From assembly GCA_964408185.1 (NCBI GenBank), contig CAYOYK010000059.1:1-14340 (forward strand): DNA of 14,340 bases. The letters are read 5' to 3'. Below, in pieces: positions 12,627 through 14,340 of the stretch; within the stretch, counting starts at the first letter, position 1; every line of letters starts with the position of its first letter. The stretch comes from CAYOYK01 sp964408185. Its GTDB lineage: Bacteria > Bacillota > Clostridia > Christensenellales > Aristaeellaceae. The notes beneath the pieces were generated by a model. The model saw only the letters and a program-made list of their open reading frames with translations. It searched no databases and was not told the origin of the DNA. A program made the position numbers and the translations under genes.

Positions 12627-14000
12627 GTGGCAAGGCGCGTGCGCGACGGGGAGAACGGCATCACCGAGGGCGTGATCTGGAAGCAGCTCCTGTCCTTTTT
12701 CTTTCCGATTTTGCTGGGCACGTTCTTCCAGCAGCTGTACAATACCGCCGACGCGATGATCGTGGGCAAATTCCTCGGCAAGGAATCGCTGGCCGCCGTG
12801 GGCGCCACCGGCACGCTGATCAACCTGATCGTGGGCTTTTTTGTCGGGCTCGCGTCGGGCGCGACGGTGATCATCTCTCAATTTTACGGGGCCAAAAGGG
12901 ATAAGGACGTCAGCGATACCGTACACACCGCCGTGGCGCTGGGCGTGATCTTCGGCGCGCTGCTGACGGGTATCGGTATTTGGCTCTCGCCGCAGTTGCT
13001 CGTGCTCATGGATACCCCGCCCGATATTCTGGACGAGGCCGTGGTGTACATCCGCGTGTTCTTTTGCGGCATGATCCCCTCGCTGCTGTACAACATCGGC
13101 GCGAGCACGCTGCGCGCGGTGGGCGATTCCCGACGGCCGCTGTATTTCCTGATCTGCTCGTGCATGGTCAACATTGTGCTGGACGTGCTGATGGTGGTCG
13201 GCCTCAACATGGGCGTGGCGGGCGCGGCGCTGGCGACGGTACTCTCCCAGGCCGTAAGCGCCGTGCTGGTGCTTGCGACGCTGTGCCGCAGCCGTTACAG
13301 CTATCGGCTGGAGCTGCGCAGAATCCGCGTGCACGGCGCGCTGCTCAAGCGCGTGTTTGCCATCGGCCTGCCCACAGGGCTGCAAAGCGTGATGTACTCC
13401 ATCAGCAACGTGATCATCCAAGCGGCCGTGAACGGCTTCAAGACGGACGCGGTGGCCGCGTGGACGGCCTACGGCAAGCTGGACGGCCTGTTTTGGATGA
13501 CGGTCAACGCGTTTGGCATCGCGATTACCACGTTTGTGGGGCAGAACATCGGCGCGCGCCGGTACGACCGCGTGCGCAGGAGCGTGTGGGTGTGCATGGG
13601 CATGGCCGTGGCGGCCACGGCGGCGGTGAGCGGCTTTTTGCTTTTGTTTGGCGAGACGCTGTATAAGCTGTTCACCGACGACCCGGTCGTTATCGAAAAG
13701 GGCCTTGAGATCCTGCGCCTGCTGGTGCCCACGTACATTACCTACATCAGCATCGAGGTCCTGAGCGGCGCGGTGCACGGCGCGGGCGACACGCTTCTCC
13801 CCACGCTGATGACGCTGCTGGGCGTGTGCGTGCTGCGCGTGGTTTGGGTGCTGTGGATCAGCCCGCGGTACGGCAGCCTGTCCGTAATGCTGCTGTGCTA
13901 TCCCATTACATGGGCGGTGACTTCGGCGATGTTTTGGGTGTACTATCTCAGGGGCGGATGGCTCAAGCGCGGCATCAAGCGCACCGAGCTGCAAGGATAG
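12627..14000 (+). CDS. MATE-family efflux transporter (second copy)
   Basis: A 457-aa multidrug and toxin extrusion antiporter with about 12 membrane spans. The first span region has the family signature LLGTFFQQLYNTADAMIVGK, followed by a loop with SQFYGAKRDKDVSD. The halfway repeat is seen at FAIGLPTGLQSVMYSISNVI, and GQNIGARRYDRVR is the second-half counterpart of the first-half loop. It differs clearly from the first MATE gene in length and sequence, so the two are not a recent duplication. The start is the GTG at 12627 with AAGGGGG 7 nt upstream. The gene is divergent from the HAD hydrolase and followed by palindromic repeats. The substrate is unknown. Confidence 0.93.
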   Translation: MARRVRDGENGITEGVIWKQLLSFFFPILLGTFFQQLYNTADAMIVGKFLGKESLAAVGATGTLINLIVGFFVGLASGATVIISQFYGAKRDKDVSDTVHTAVALGVIFGALLTGIGIWLSPQLLVLMDTPPDILDEAVVYIRVFFCGMIPSLLYNIGASTLRAVGDSRRPLYFLICSCMVNIVLDVLMVVGLNMGVAGAALATVLSQAVSAVLVLATLCRSRYSYRLELRRIRVHGALLKRVFAIGLPTGLQSVMYSISNVIIQAAVNGFKTDAVAAWTAYGKLDGLFWMTVNAFGIAITTFVGQNIGARRYDRVRRSVWVCMGMAVAATAAVSGFLLLFGETLYKLFTDDPVVIEKGLEILRLLVPTYITYISIEVLSGAVHGAGDTLLPTLMTLLGVCVLRVVWVLWISPRYGSLSVMLLCYPITWAVTSAMFWVYYLRGGWLKRGIKRTELQG

Positions 14001-14070
14001 AGAAACATAACCCGGAGGCGCAGGCAGCGCCCCCCAAAACCCGGAGGTGCAGGGGGCACTGCCCCCTGCC
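14001..14070 (+). other. 3' region of the second MATE gene with GC hairpin
   Basis: Contains two copies of AACCCGGAGG-GCAGG and a perfect hairpin GCAGGGGGC-ACT-GCCCCCTGC at 14049-14069. There is no T run, so it is not a standard terminator, although the stem could protect the 3' end of the mRNA. The hairpin looks like a diverged version of the one that ends each repeat unit to its right. Confidence 0.5.
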
Positions 14071-14340
14071 GGGGTGCGGGGCAGCGCCCCGCGAACCCCC
14101 GCCTCCCAGCGAGCTGGCGGCGCAGCCGCGCACGCTCGCGGCGCGTTCACTCCATTTCTTTCGCCGACAAATCCGCGGGGTCAAGGGGGATCATCCCCCT
14201 TGCGGGGTGCGGGGCAGCGCCCCGCGAACCCCCACGCCCTCCCAGCGAGCTAACGGCGCAGCCGCGCACGCTCGCGGCGCGTTCGCTCCATTTCTTTCGC
14301 CGACAAATCCGCGGGGTCAAGGGGGATCATCCCCCTTGCG
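14071..14340. repeat. Palindrome-rich 133-136-bp tandem repeat, continuing off the edge
   Basis: Unit one spans 14071-14203 and unit two 14204-14339. They are nearly identical, with a 3-bp insertion and a few substitutions in unit two. Base 14340 would begin a third unit. Each unit holds CGGGGC-AGC-GCCCCG, a GCCGCG/CGCGGC-type inverted repeat, and a near-perfect palindrome with arms CAAGGGGGAT (14182-14202 in unit one). I see no gene; frames crossing it are chance. Such GGGGCNNNGCCCC repeats are common between genes of GC-rich Clostridia. Confidence 0.85.

Noticed and set aside
12606..14150. 514-aa minus-strand frame opposite the second MATE gene
   Set aside because: It is His/Ala/Arg-rich antisense sequence that runs into the right-edge repeats. 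The plus-strand MATE protein is unmistakable.

Overview
The window is GC-rich bacterial DNA. Genes are tightly packed, most starts have strong AGGAGG-type ribosome binding sites, promoters are of the sigma-A type (for example TTGACA-N17-TAGACT), and the standard code is used. The gene complement (Udk, TlyA, two MATE transporters, a secreted protein of SH3b repeats) together with GGGGCNNNGCCCC-type intergenic repeats suggests a high-GC member of the Clostridia, such as an uncultured gut Oscillospiraceae or Christensenellales. This placement is inferred from style, not from a marker gene. A run of exactly 100 N shows that the source is a scaffolded draft assembly.

Positions 1-4555 (minus strand) carry four genes that read leftward as a probable operon. 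From upstream to downstream they encode a 165-aa unknown protein, a 195-aa unknown protein, a 958-aa unknown protein with a long Ala/Pro/Glu/Lys/Asp repeat tail and a basic end, and the first 56 residues of a probable P-loop ATPase cut by the window edge. A good promoter lies in front of the 165-aa gene. I recognise no family for the three complete products. This block is the best candidate for an undescribed system.

Positions 4556-8578 (plus strand) carry housekeeping genes. A possible small ORF is followed by udk (uridine kinase), an esterase-D-like hydrolase and a TlyA-type 2'-O-methyltransferase that overlaps the esterase by 4 nt. After a hairpin comes a secreted protein made only of five SH3b repeats. 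Positions 8579-8906 hold a three-copy 44-bp tandem repeat and a strong bidirectional terminator.

Positions 8907-14000 carry single genes in alternating orientation: a membrane-anchored helical repeat protein (minus), a MATE transporter (plus), a HAD phosphatase (minus) and a second MATE transporter (plus). The convergent region between the first MATE gene and the HAD gene contains an unusual 29-bp tandem array. It grows out of the MATE stop codon, forms a chain of overlapping 10-codon mini-ORFs, and is interrupted by the assembly gap. Positions 14001-14340 are palindrome-rich direct repeats of about 133-136 bp that run off the right edge.

At least two, and perhaps three, divergent copies of an intergenic repeat (near 3762-3858, 8597-8621 and 11736-11830) are spread through the window.
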